Below, in pieces: positions 13,001 to 23,212 of a DNA stretch of 64,000 nucleotides; positions within the stretch are counted from its first letter, which is position 1, and each line of letters opens with the position of its first letter. Position numbers and translations under genes: made by a program. The stretch covers positions 25,365,936 through 25,429,935 of the forward strand of contig CAIIXF020000006.1 of NCBI GenBank assembly GCA_903813345.2. Direction: 5' to 3'. The DNA comes from Owenia fusiformis (Eukaryota > Annelida > Polychaeta > Sabellida > Oweniidae). The notes under the pieces are model-generated. The model was not told where the DNA came from, did not search any database, and was given only the letters and a program-made list of their open reading frames with translations.

Positions 13001-14587
13001 TTATCAAAGTAATTTGATCAAGGATTATACCATCCCTCTCTCTTCGCAATATAATAATAGTAAATAAATGGCTTATATGGAGATTTGATGTCAGATACTA
13101 TTAATATCAATATATCGGGAATAAATATTATAAATTACCTCCAAAAAAGAAATCTTGATCTCTTGACCCTGTCCCTTAATTCAAAATATTTATACTTTCA
13201 ATAATCTCCTCAAAACTGAAATGAATGTATGCTATTAAATAAAGTTACTTTCCCAAATTCATCTTTGAACCAATAACTCTAATTTAAAATGCTAAGGGGA
13301 GGCATCAAAAGTTCAATGTCGGATTGGAAACTAAATAAATCTAGTTTTGACTCTGACCTGCCCCCCCCCTCCCCCCAAAAACTAAATACCATGAAAGTTG
13401 ATCGCTGACTTCCGGTTTGAGAATTTGAAAGATTATTTCTAAACACGATCTAGTTTTTGTTAATTCCTATCGTAATTTGTGGCCCTTGACAACTAATAGA
13501 ATAGAATCCTTTGGAATGATCTTGATGAAGAAAGCATCAGGTAAAATCTTTATTTTTAAACCATTCCAAGGCATTCTGAGTCAAAATTGCCAAACATTTG
13601 AAATGTTGAAATTTGTCGGATAGCAAACTGAAATGGGTTTGAACCCCCTCCCCCCCTAACTAGATTTATTTAGTTTTCTATCCAACATCGAAGTTTTGAT
13701 GCCTCCCCTAATGAATAACTGTAGTTAAATTCACCCCAACTTGATGGATAAATATCATATCCTAAATTTACCTTGGGGCTAGTCCTCTATCTTCATATCT
13801 CCTGGCACTCCCTTCAACTGTGAATGTTTTGCCACTCCCTGTCTGCCCATATGCAAATATAGTCCCATTGTAACCATTTAGGAAATCTGAAACAAAACAT
13901 ACATAGCATGTTTTACTGTACATGTAATGATAATGTTTGGAGGACAACTTTGATTTAGAAAGATGGTGAAAACAAAAATACAATTTTCAAGGTTAAAAAA
14001 TTTATTATTCTTGGCAAAACTCAATCTCACAGTTCTTCATAAAATGTTGAAAATGCTCTTACTTTTCCCAGGATGCATACAAGTAAATATGACCATTAAA
14101 AAATGGGATACATACCAAAAAGATTTGCTTATTATGCACTCAACATGATATGGGTTATAAAGATTTATCAGCATAGGTTTTATCATTTATCAAATACAGG
14201 ACCAGGCATACACAAAAGTATTCATTCTACAGTAGATACTAAAGCTAAATCCATATTCACAAAATGCCTGTAATAAAAAACTCAAGACTGACTATGTTAA
14301 TTTTGCATTTTTTACTTTTCTCAAATAGCTTGTACAACACAGTACTTACTTTCAACAATAGGTTGCGCCACCTTATCAAACACTTCTTCCTGTTTGGCAT
14401 CCTCTGGGAAAACATGTCCGAATTTAAACTCATGATTCAGAGTGGTAGTTTTGGACTTTAAGGGTACACCACTTAAATCATTGAGGTGGTCTGGTACACG
14501 AATATACAGAGTTCCCTTGGTAACATCAAAGTCGTCGTAATCTCCGTGATTCGGCTTGATTCTTGCATATGTCCTGATAGTCGCCAT
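2954..14587 (-). CDS. KIF6: Kinesin family member 6 (KIF6) orthologue, 12 exons
   Basis: Coding exons on the minus strand, in order: 14587-14350, 13886-13772, 12654-12504, 12114-11900, 11314-11111, 10105-10044, 6450-6333, 5868-5772, 5323-5209, 4393-4162, 3696-3515 and 3174-2954. All junctions have GT/AG ends and matching phase. The product is about 650 residues. The motor domain occupies the first 370 or so: P-loop GQTGSGKT, switch I NQRSSRSH, switch [11 protein letters not shown], and HIPYRNS plus STCRFAQRV near its end. GYDLL, SETPMN and KLHLVDL match KIF6 better than KIF9. After the motor come a coiled coil, a CFKLLKKLV segment like the KIF6 neck region, a Ser/Arg-rich linker and a charged helix. 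KIF6 is a microtubule motor linked to cilia. The human protein is about 814 residues, so this tail is shorter: the last exon is read through its GTATGT into a stop at 2954, but a further unseen exon is possible. Start ATGGCGAC at 14587 has a good context (AAAATGG). Confidence 0.88.
3958..4030. mobile_element. 73-bp hairpin MITE (CAGGGTGTC family), copy 1
   Basis: Termini CAGGGTGTCAATGAAGTCTC and GAGACTTTAGAGACACTCTG are inverted repeats, flanked by TA on both sides. A second copy lies in reverse orientation at 39078-39156. It sits in a KIF6 intron and abuts a (TA)n tract. Confidence 0.75.
4031..4112. repeat. (TA)n microsatellite
   Basis: Alternating TA with two ACTAGT interruptions, in the KIF6 intron directly after the small MITE. 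Confidence 0.9.
6140..6302 (+). repeat. ~160-bp dispersed repeat (AAATGTCACCACCTG family)
   Basis: Begins AAGGCATT...AAAATGTCACCACCTGC and ends ...CACTTCTTGTGGTGACATA, so its ends carry inverted TGTCACCAC / GTGGTGACA. Related copies: 3233-3305 (partial), 12205-12330, 37135-37245, 48080-48235, and a broken one at 51768-51800. Class unknown; SINE or MITE. Confidence 0.7.
7539..7638. mobile_element. 100-bp hairpin MITE
   Basis: Termini TAGTCTTGCTTCAAGCCC and GGGACTTGAGGCAAGACTA are imperfect inverted repeats that continue inward through CCTCCAACA / TGTTGGAGG. Located in KIF6 intron 6; no coding capacity. Confidence 0.65.
7865..8065. repeat. Degenerate minisatellite, ~37-bp unit, block 1
   Basis: Diverged units around CCTCCATACATGCTTAAAYACWGGTGATCA. 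A second block of the same unit is at 8415-8565, separated by about 350 bp of unrelated AT-rich DNA. Confidence 0.7.
8415..8565. repeat. Degenerate minisatellite, ~37-bp unit, block 2
   Basis: Four diverged copies of the unit seen in block 1 (CATACATGCTTAAATAC recurring). Confidence 0.7.
8651..8679. repeat. Perfect 14-bp-arm palindrome AGCGGGCAGATATA
   Basis: AGCGGGCAGATATA, a single G, then its exact reverse complement. A third copy of GCGGGCAGATATAG sits just upstream at about 8620. Outlying part of a repeat family, function unknown. Confidence 0.8.
8962..9078. mobile_element. ~117-bp hairpin repeat (foldback)
   Basis: Two ~55-base arms, GTTCAGGATATTAGGATTAT inward to CTACCCTCGGG, and their reverse complement, separated by only about 8 bases. 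A non-autonomous hairpin element is the simplest reading; no target duplication was recognised. Confidence 0.65.
9675..9721. repeat. 15-bp tandem repeat x3
   Basis: AGTGTGCATTGGCTT repeated three times without change. Confidence 0.9.
10460..10796. mobile_element. 337-bp MITE, CAGGGTTCTCACCAG termini
   Basis: Left end CAGGGTTCTCACCAG and right end CTGGTGAGAACCCTG are exact inverted repeats; inner TAGACCCCGGA / TCCGGGGTCTA also pair. TA lies on both sides, consistent with a Tc1/mariner-type target duplication. In a KIF6 intron, non-coding. Confidence 0.75.
10921..11104. mobile_element. 184-bp MITE, CATAGGCGTA termini
   Basis: CATAGGCGTAACGC pairs with GCGCTACGCCTATG at the right end, one mismatch in 14. 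Its right end is within one base of the splice donor consensus of KIF6 exon 5 (donor bases 11110-11105). Confidence 0.7.
12205..12330 (+). repeat. Dispersed ~160-bp repeat, diverged copy
   Basis: Contains TTAACATGCAAAATGTCA, GTTACAGACGCCAAACACCA and AAAAGTTGGAGAC as in the other copies. KIF6 intron. Confidence 0.6.
12763..12964. mobile_element. 202-bp MITE with 5-bp target duplication CTTAG
   Basis: Ends CAGGCCCGTAGCCA and TGGCTACAGGCCTG are inverted repeats; CTTAG flanks both sides (12758-12762, 12965-12969). A related decayed copy is at about 2505-2600. KIF6 intron. Confidence 0.75.
13295..13709. mobile_element. ~415-bp MITE with ~50-bp inverted termini
   Basis: Left AGGGGAGGCATCAAAAGTTC through CTAAATAAATCTAG pairs with right CTAGATTTATTTAG through GATGCCTCCCCT with few mismatches. 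A poly-C tract lies at 13362-13378. KIF6 intron. Confidence 0.75.
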
Positions 14588-17206
14588 TTTAAAGTTTGAT
14601 AAAAATCTACAATTTTTTTTTCAAAATAAGGAACATGTTAATTTAACATTAACAGTGTTAATCATACTGAAAATAAGAATTGATTTGATTTTTATGGTAT
14701 CATATTTGATCCATTTTCCATGTTTCTTTTAGTTCCATCACAGCACTACATTTTCCATGTTCAGTTTCCATATAGTCAGCTCCCCTTTAGAGTGATTTTC
14801 CGTTTTCCTTACATTCCTTACATTCCAAGCTGCAAATACACCAAGAGCAATTTCTTTACAATATATTACAAAAACCAATAGTCAAGCTTTAGAGTGCTAC
14901 GTGTAAAAACCAGCATCAAAATATAGAACAAAATGTAACTATTGTTTTGCTGAACTTAATAAACCAACCAAAGTAGAAAATATTCAGTAAATTGGTCATT
15001 CTATTGATTATCTGTAATTGTTGAGGAATTGTATAAGCAAGTCAACAAAGGTTTCCTTAGAAAGGCGCCTCCCTTAATGGAAATCAATGATGTCTTATAT
15101 CAAAATAATGAAGTTATATAAATAGGGTGTAACATTTTTAGGATAATGAATCCTGTGTATGTAAACACATAAAAATGTCAATATTTTCATGGTCTCATTG
15201 TTTTATGTGATATTAACTTGTTATCAGAATTGCCTGTTTAAGTCGCTTCAACTCTTTAATCACTTGGTCCTAATTTCATGGGATTTTATCGTTGCTAATT
15301 CTGTGCATGTATTAAGCTCTTGTGATGATGTTTCATCCGAAATCCCAATTTCGATCACATTTGGCTGTGAATCGCAACAATATAGCGTCTTCGATATCGT
15401 CAGTGACAATGGAATCTGAATTTGAAATAATTTACAAAGACAACGTCATATGGTTATAGTGTCCGTTGTCCCATATTTATTTTTGATCAGTTAAATTAAA
15501 GACTTTATTTCAATGGTAGAACATTATTAATTGTACAATGAGTATTAAGACACTTTGATTGATTGTTGTTCCAAAGGAATCTAGTCTAGGTGCTCTATTA
15601 AACATACAGTTCATGAAAATCTAATTGAAGCGATGATTATGTCCGCCATTTGTGACAACGATATCTGACTTTACCGTTGTCAGGCTATTCCGGTGTGAGT
15701 CCATTCAATATGTTGAAATTCAGCACGAGTTGGTTCAGAATGTTTAATTCTGAATGATGAATGGCTAATGGCTTTCACATTGGAGCAGCATGTTACTTTA
15801 AGGTAAACTAATTTCAATTTTATGTGTTAAGTGATAGCCATATTAAAACTAAAACTTACCACAATATCCACGGATTGATTAAATTTCTGACTTAAATATT
15901 CTCTGAATTTTTCTTGTTTTGTATTTTCTCCAATCTTTCTCACATGTCTCTCCAGAATGAGTTATTCGAAATACAAATCTAAACCAATATTAAAATAGTA
16001 TTTACAGGATAACCTTTCAAACTGAGAATCAAGAGTAAATAAATTAGTTTAAGAAATCCGAAAACTAATACAATTACCTTATTGATCCATGAATAAAGAT
16101 ATAGTCAGATTAACTTATGTGTTATTGAGCCTTACATAAGGCAATGATTAAGCCTTGTTTAATACAATTATACGACAAGTGTTATTTCAACTTTAACAAT
16201 GGTATAAATATTAAGAACAAGTTATTCTAAATCAAAGTGACTTTTAAGCTCAGGTACTGATTTTAGAAGGACAATTTTGGTACCCCTTAGTATTTTTACT
16301 TTGGGCAGTGTAATTTATGTTAATCATTCAGACTCTTATGTTAAATGTGTTGATTTTATGACAAAACTAATATTAAGGTGAATGGTAAAATTCTGTTAAC
16401 GGGTTTATGTTTATGTTGACTTTAGGTTGAAAACTCGGAACCCGTATGAGTGATTCCTGTTTGAAAAATAACATGTTGAGGAATACAGCAAAATTCCGAA
16501 CATGCACCCTGGCCTTAGTTGCTGATTGATTCAAAAAAGCTTATTTGAAGTGGAACTGGAATAATCTTATATATTAAACATGTACATGTATATCCATTCT
16601 CTTAGAAAAAATACTCCTTAGCCCTTAGGAAGGGTGTGTAGAATTTACTCGAGTCTCTAGCCAATTCTTGGCTAGAAGTAATTCTATCTGGAACACCATG
16701 AACTATTGTAAAATTTCTAGTTGGGGTTCAATAAATTTTAAGTAATATTCTAAAAACTGTCATGTTAAAATTTCATGAATTAAAATGGAACTGGCTAGGC
16801 TTCTTGATGAGATATTGCATGATTTTGTCAGGATTTTGTCTAAAATTAAAACAAACGGCTCTAAGAAAAATGGCGATATTCGAAAACTGGACGAAATGTC
16901 GTAAACGTCAGATATTAGTAACTGGCTGTAAATTCTAAGTTAGCGATCCAGAAGATGTGAACTAATACATTCATCACTTCATGTATGTTTGGAATTTTTG
17001 GTGAGGTAATAAGACCAAAACTCGCAATTCAAATTGTGATGTGGAAAAATGGCAAAGATTTTATTTCAAATTTTATGATTACGACAGGACCCATATACAG
17101 CTCAGTAAAAAACATGTAGGGATTTATCTTAAGACGAAGGCAACAATATAGTGGCTTTTGATGTAGAATGAATTCAGGAGATTCAGAAATTCATAAAAAA
17201 TAAAAA
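14588..17206. other. KIF6 upstream region, non-coding
   Basis: AT-rich DNA with many short frames and no recognised domain. KIF6 5'UTR and promoter should lie at its left end, but I see no clear core promoter element. No repeat with defined ends was recognised. Confidence 0.4.
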
Positions 17207-17232
17207 ACATCTAAAAAGTCACTCGACTTTTT
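17207..17232 (+). repeat. 26-bp hairpin repeat, copy 1
   Basis: ACATCT then AAAAAGTC-ACTC-GACTTTTT, a hairpin with a 4-base loop. The identical 26 bp occurs inverted at 19058-19083. Confidence 0.8.
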
Positions 17233-17705
17233 CGCAAAAAACCTTCCAAAAAGTAACAGTCGCATGAATTCACATTGTCGTACTTACAAAATGATCAACC
17301 GCCTCACTTATGCACCATCAAACTCAGTAAAATTGTACACGTAACTATTAATTACCGTATATTCCCATAGAAAATTAGGCTTGCTTTTCAACATTTCAAG
17401 CGAAAATTCTCTACGGAGCTTTTGTTTTTCTGACGTAATTTCTTCTAAGAAATCGGTGACGTGATAGGTTCAGTTCATCTTATTTCGAAAGGGGTGTCAT
17501 CTATTTAAAATATTTATTTTCATCTTTTTCATCATATACAACCTGCCCTTATGCTTTTCGCTTGTAAAACCGCGTAGTAATGTTGAAATTATGGAATAGA
17601 TTCTCTGAGAGTGGCGACATGTCTGCATCTCTACCATCTTGCGTTTGACACCACTCATTTTGGGGGAGTCGAGCGGCAACAAAGATACTTCTGGTCAAAC
17701 TGAGT

Positions 17706-18575
17706 TTATAAGATAGATAAGATAAGATAAGAAAAACACCGGCTTGTAGGCTTATGTAGCCTTTTGCCTGTATGGGTGTGTGTATTTCGTATACACATCA
17801 AGTCAATTTTTGGCATATATTCAGTTAAGGCTTATGCTCCCAGTCTAATTTCAGTGGGTGGCTGTACCAATGGTCATCCAACCTGTTCTTGAACTGGTCA
17901 ACACTTTTTGCTTGGATAACATATTCAGGCAGTTTGTTCCAGGGTGATATGACTCTGTTGGAAAAGAAATGCTGCCTCGTGTTAAGTCTACAGTGTTGTC
18001 TTTTTAGGTACATTGTATGTCCTCTTGCTGGTTGTCTTGTTATATTGTTCAATTGGGGAAAGATAGTCTTGGGGTTGATGTCGTAGAAATTGTTCATGAT
18101 CTTGTACATCTCAATCATGTCTCCTCGTAACCTTCTAAATGCTAATGTTGTCATGTCAAGTGTGGCTAGTCTTTCGGGGTATGTTAATTGCCTGAGGTTT
18201 GGTAAAAGTCTTGTTGCTCTCCTCTGTATGTTTTCAATGGCTTCAATGTCTTTTTTATACTGTGGGCTCCAAACTGAGTTCCCATATTCCAAGATTGGAC
18301 GAACAAGGCCATTGAAGAGTAGCTTAAGTGAGTCCTCATCAATATACTTGTAGCTTCGTTTTATTACTCCTAAAACTTTATTTGCTTTATTTGCAGTTAT
18401 TGTAACATGTTCGGAGAATTTCAAATTTGAGTCAATGTTAACACCAAGATCTCTTTCCACACTGCTATTTTTTAATATCATGTTCTTCCCACTTTGTGCA
18501 TCAGTCATATTATAGGTAGGTTCTGGTTTCATATTTCCCACCCTCAGGACAGTACATTTATGACGAAACTTATGA
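17706..18575 (-). mobile_element. 5'-truncated CR1/jockey-like non-LTR retrotransposon with short-repeat 3' tail
   Basis: The minus strand encodes only the C-terminal end of a non-LTR polymerase. Its 3' end, at the left, runs into a (TTATC)n tail at about 17733-17706, as in CR1-type elements that end in short tandem repeats instead of poly-A. A TGA in frame just above 18575 and the lack of palm motifs show strong 5' truncation. Confidence 0.8.
17825..18541 (-). pseudogene. Reverse transcriptase C-terminal fragment (non-LTR)
   Basis: A 238-codon open stretch with the family's hallmark order: DLGVNIDSNLKFSEH, then LVRPILEYGNSVWSP, then ENIQRRATRLLP, then a region of the form SNRVISPWNKLPEYV near the end. 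These belong to the thumb and C-terminal part of jockey/CR1/Rex-type polymerases. The catalytic FADD box and the endonuclease are absent, so it cannot be autonomous. The frame continues about 10 codons upstream of the first methionine. The open frame, still free of stops, suggests a fairly young insertion. Confidence 0.85.
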
Positions 18576-19902
18576 AAGAATCAATAAAAGGTAAGTGGTA
18601 TACATTAGGCCAAGGATCAAGAGGTCATGAAGGTAATTTCAGGAAATAATTATTGATATTTTTCAAAAAAATAATTCACATCTTTATCATGATTATCCAC
18701 ATTTGGCAGTCACACAAACCCAAGATAACACTCTAAATGATATATAGTAAAAAATAATTCATACCTCAATCATGCTATTCTGGCCAGAAAATACTGCAAA
18801 TAGACGACCATTGCAAAATTTGTAAAAAAGGGGACGTTACACCTTATTTAGCAAATGGACCAATCAGATCGCTAGATGCACCCTCTACGCATGCGCAATA
18901 GCCATGTAGAAATGAGTTGGAATTTTAGTTTGATTACCTGATGTATATAATCAGCTAATAGTAGAACTTCCCACTATCCGTGCATTAGGCGGATGCAAAA
19001 AATTAAACATGGCGCCAATTTGAAACTTCAGAATGCTTTCTGTGATTCAAAATCACAAAAAAGTCGAGTGACTTTTTAGATGTCGAAAATCTTAGTAGGC
19101 ACTACGACTATACTGATGCATCCTGCCCAGCTCCTTGCAATTGGTTAATATACATACAACGCGACACTCCATTTTTATAACGATATATCAGGGTTAAGCT
19201 TAGGTTAAGTGCTAAAAAGCCAACATTTGTCGAACGTTACCTGAAAAATGTTTTTGGTTTCCAACAGGGTAAGGTCTAAAAGTCAAACTCATAAACTGTA
19301 TTTGGAGTCGAAATCTATTACAATTGAATAATCCTCGATTAGAGTATAATATATTTTCAATCAAAAATCAATACTAAAAGAAAAATATTTAGTTTTGAAT
19401 ATTTTTGAATAAGTGTTTAATGTCACAAAACGATGAAAGTTTAGTAGAATCAAAAATTAATTAGTATTTTCGTTTCCCAATAGAGTTTGATTTTTATAAG
19501 CGGAAGTGTCAAAAAAATTCTAAAAATTTAAAAAACATTGCAAATCTGTTACAATTTCACAAGTTACAACTTGAATGTATAAGTAATTTTGAATTTAGTT
19601 GTATCTTCAATCTTGTAAGTATATCTGGATGAATCTTCATTGGCAGAATGCAAGAAAATATTACTTATACAATTTTTATGGGATCTGGAATCTAAAATAT
19701 TTAATTTTCTAAAGTTTGGGCAAAGAAAGTTGCACAGACTGTGACAGAGAACTATTTACATCCTTTTACTTTAGAGTCTTAAAGCATTTATAATCTCCGG
19801 AGAGAATAAACATTAAAATGATACAAACCATATGTAAATAGATCTCTGTGAAAAGATGGACCCTACCACAGTGGACCCTACAGGCCCAGGCCTACAGGCC
19901 AC
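18576..19902. other. Non-coding, no gene seen
   Basis: AT-rich; holds the second copy of the 26-bp hairpin (19058-19083) and nothing else I can name. Confidence 0.4.
19058..19083 (-). repeat. 26-bp hairpin repeat, copy 2 (inverted)
   Basis: Reverse complement of 17207-17232 without mismatch: AAAAAGTC-GAGT-GACTTTTT then AGATGT. Confidence 0.8.
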
Positions 19903-22027
19903 CATAGGAGACAGGTTACCTGAAAAGGAAGATAGATATCATTATCTCTTATCTAAACAAGAACTGAAACTGAGGCAAGTCTACCCTGGCTGAAATCAGC
20001 TCTGAAATAACAATTACTGCATGTCAAGCCGTCATTCAATGCTGATTTTGTAGAAAACAGATCTGTCCATCCTTCTACATGTGAGTTTTTCCCATAAAGA
20101 TGCTTGATTAAGTAGAAATTCATCAAATTATACCCCTAGAATATCAAAGTTCAACTGTACATCAATCGCGTGAGGAAAAAAAAACAAATCCATTCTTCAC
20201 CTTCTGTTCACAAACCCTTCTTCTTCTTCTTGGAAAAGTTGTCCCTCATTTGACTAACAGCAAATGTGTATGTTTATGCAGCAATATATGTTAGTTTAGA
20301 AAATGATTAATTACAATCTTACCTGTACTTCACAGAAACATCCTAAGTATGAAAATATTTCACTAAAAATACATGCTTCCATTTTGTCACATGTTCATAA
20401 TAATTTACATATTGACCATGTGATGTTGACAGGGAGTGTAAACGCACCTAGCATACAGGAAATATGTTATGATATTTATTAAGAAATTAGGTATGGTAAT
20501 CATTATTACTTATTGTATTAAGCCCCCAACCCACTTCACAAAGTTCATGAAGTACCAAGGAAAGACCAAATATTAAATAAATTAGAAAAATTTGAATTTC
20601 CCAAAAAATCAAGTGGGCGATAATAGAGCCTCTGAAACATGGCAAAAGTGACATATTTTGTAATTTTCAATGCATACTCCCGATAATTATCTATCATTGT
20701 GTGCTTTCCACACCATATCAAACTAATACTGTAGATTGGGTTAATTTGGCGCTATTTAATTCGGCGATTTTGCCATTTTTGGCATATTGGCGGCTATTTA
20801 TTTTGGCGGATATGCCAAAAAAATGTTAACGCAATGTTAAACTTACGGCCTGTTTACGAATTACCATGTAAATGGGCATGTTTGGCTATGTTCATTTTTT
20901 CTTTTGAGGACCACTAGCGATATTCACCACGTTTGTACATTTTTGTGAGATCATTTACATTTTGCACCTCGATCAATGCTGCTACTATAACGCGCTTTTC
21001 CTTTCTAGTTTTTCCCTGAGTATTAATGAGTGACTGACCAGTTCTGAGCCAATTTATGAGAGACATTTTTTCATATTTTTGGAAAAAACTAAACTGGAAG
21101 TGACCTAAATACACTAGACAAAATACCCTAGATAATTCCCGGGGATTCATTCTAAATTTTGGTGAAGATTTATATTGGTGAATTTTTCAATTTCGCCAAA
21201 TTCGCCAAATTAAAGCGGGCACCAAATTAACCCAATCTACAGTATTATCTAAAAATAATGTATGTAATAAGTTAATGAAGGAAAAATTTAATGTTTCAGA
21301 GACTCTATTATCGCCCACTTGATTTTTTTGGAAATTCAAATTTTTCTAATTTATTTAATATTTGGTCTTTCCTTGGTACTTCATGAACTTTGTGAAGTGG
21401 GTTGGGGGCTTAATACAATAAGTAATAATGATTACCATACCTAATTTCTTAATAAATATCATAACATATTTCCTGTACGCTAGGTGCGTTTACACTCCCT
21501 GTCAACATCACATGGTCAATATGTAAATTATTATGAACATGTGACAAAATGGAAGCATGTATTTTTAGTGAAATATTTTCATACTTAGGATGTTTCTGTG
21601 AAGTACAGGTAAGATTGTAATTAATCATTTTCTAAACTAACATATATTGCTGCATAAACATACACATTTGCTGTTAGTCAAATGAGGGACAACTTTTCCA
21701 AGAAGAAGAAGAAGGGTTTGTGAACAGAAGGTGAAGAATGGATTTGTTTTTTTTCCTCACGCGATTGATGTACAGTTGAACTTTGATATTCTAGGGGTAT
21801 AATTTGATGAATTTCTACTTAATCAAGCATCTTTATGGGAAAAACTCACATGTAGAAGGATGGACAGATCTGTTTTCTACAAAATCAGCATTGAATGACG
21901 GCTTGACATGCAGTAATTGTTATTTCAGAGCTGATTTCAGCCAGGGTAGACTTGCCTCAGTTTCAGTCCTTGTTTAGATAAGAGATAATGATATCTATCT
22001 TCCTTTTCAGGTAACCTGTCTCCTATG
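19903..22027. mobile_element. Foldback DNA transposon with ~737-bp inverted arms and 8-bp target duplication
   Basis: Left arm 19903-20640 and right arm 21291-22027 are reverse complements with only about four differences that I found by eye (single-base changes and one A-run length change). Both termini read CATAGGAGACAGGTTACC going inward. CAGGCCAC lies directly outside each end (19895-19902 and 22028-22035), an exact 8-bp target duplication. Eight bases is the size made by hAT and P superfamily transposases; the CA... terminus does not decide between them. No transposase is encoded. The centre holds a second element (20729-21242), so the original insertion was about 1.6 kb with a ~140-bp loop. 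Confidence 0.9.
20729..21242. mobile_element. 514-bp TA-flanked element nested in the foldback loop
   Basis: Termini CTGTAGATTGGGTTAATTTGG and CCAAATTAACCCAATCTACAG are inverted, with TA on each side. A related element is at 36810-37116. On the minus strand 21150-20914 a 78-codon open stretch is present that I do not recognise. Confidence 0.8.
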
Positions 22028-22140
22028 CAGGCCACAGTACTGACATTTGAAAATCTTCATCAAAATTCTATAGATGTGCTTGGTTATCAAATTCATGGTT
22101 TTAGAATTTTAAGACTCTATTATCCACAGGCTGGTATTAA

Positions 22141-22543
22141 GGTTCAGCTGGAAAGTAACATTTTGGTAAAAAATTGCTATACCTGCACATGTTATTTTCT
22201 GGTACATAATTAAGTATGAAGGCATGTGTGTATTTCCTTGCTTTTTTCAGGAAAGTATCATTACACTGTCTACTTTTAGTAAACCTGGAAACAGGTCAAT
22301 GGTAGCTCCTGTGTTGTCTGGAAACTTTGAAAGAAAATTTGAAAAACAGGAAGTGTGAAATATCAGAATTCCCTGGAGTTCCCTTTGAACGCCTACCAGA
22401 TATTCTAAAAGAAGACAATGTAATGATACTTTCCTGAAGAAAGCAAGGAAATTGATACATGCCTTCATACTTTATTTTGTACCAGAAATTAACATGTGCA
22501 GGTATAGCAATTTTTTACCAAAATGTTACTTTCCAGCTGTACC
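22141..22543. mobile_element. 403-bp foldback element with TTAA target duplication
   Basis: Arms of about 135 bp: GGTTCAGCTGGAAAGTAACA inward, paired with TGTTACTTTCCAGCTGTACC at the right end. TTAA is on both sides (22137-22140, 22544-22547), the target site of Kolobok and piggyBac transposases. No coding capacity. Only about 110 bp separate it from the large foldback element. Confidence 0.85.
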
Positions 22544-22547
22544 TTAA

Positions 22548-23212
22548 AAGATTTGCCCGCTGTGATGGAGCATGCTATTTTTTATAAAAACAATAAGAAT
22601 ACTTCACAAATTTTGTTTTAACTCATATTCGTTACATCAAAGAAAATTGCTTATTCCATGCAATGGATATATCATTTGCAGGTAACCTTCACTTCTGTTT
22701 GAAGTCCAATAACGCTAGGAGTAAAAGTTTTGACAAGATACTGTTATAAATAAGGAAAATGTATGCAATTATTGAGTTATATGTAAGTTTATTGACACAA
22801 TTTTTGTGAAAGAACTGAGCTGAAGTCACACTTGAGTCAAAATCAGAGTTGAAAACAAAAATCAAATGATTTAGATTAATTGAGTTGCCACTAATAAATA
22901 TGTCTATTTTTCAAGTGGATGAAGAATGTAAATGGGTTCTCAGATCTTTTAGATCATTGACACATTTATAATTGTGATATTACATTGTAATTTCAACAAA
23001 TCTCTTTCAGATTGAATGTGATGCTTCTGGGAGGAAGTACCCATATGTTCAAAAATCTGGACTGTAAACAAAGCAAAGGGCTGGCTGTTAAAACCCTGAA
23101 GATGTGGCCTGTTTTTAATGATCAATTTTGTATTTTTGATTCCACCTCTACGTACCTGCTAACAATCTTCTAAGGGGCCGTTGAAGGGGTCTTTTAATAG
23201 CTCTCTACAACC
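22548..23212 (+). other. Archaemetzincin 5' region
   Basis: No coding frame. A polypyrimidine tract followed by CAG near 23010 (TCTCTTTCAG) could be the acceptor of a 5'UTR exon that leads to the start at 23213. Confidence 0.35.

Noticed and set aside
17497-17682. 61-codon minus-strand frame containing MSGVKRKMVEMQ
   Set aside because: Looks slightly coding-like and could be a first exon, but I found no partner exon or recognisable family.
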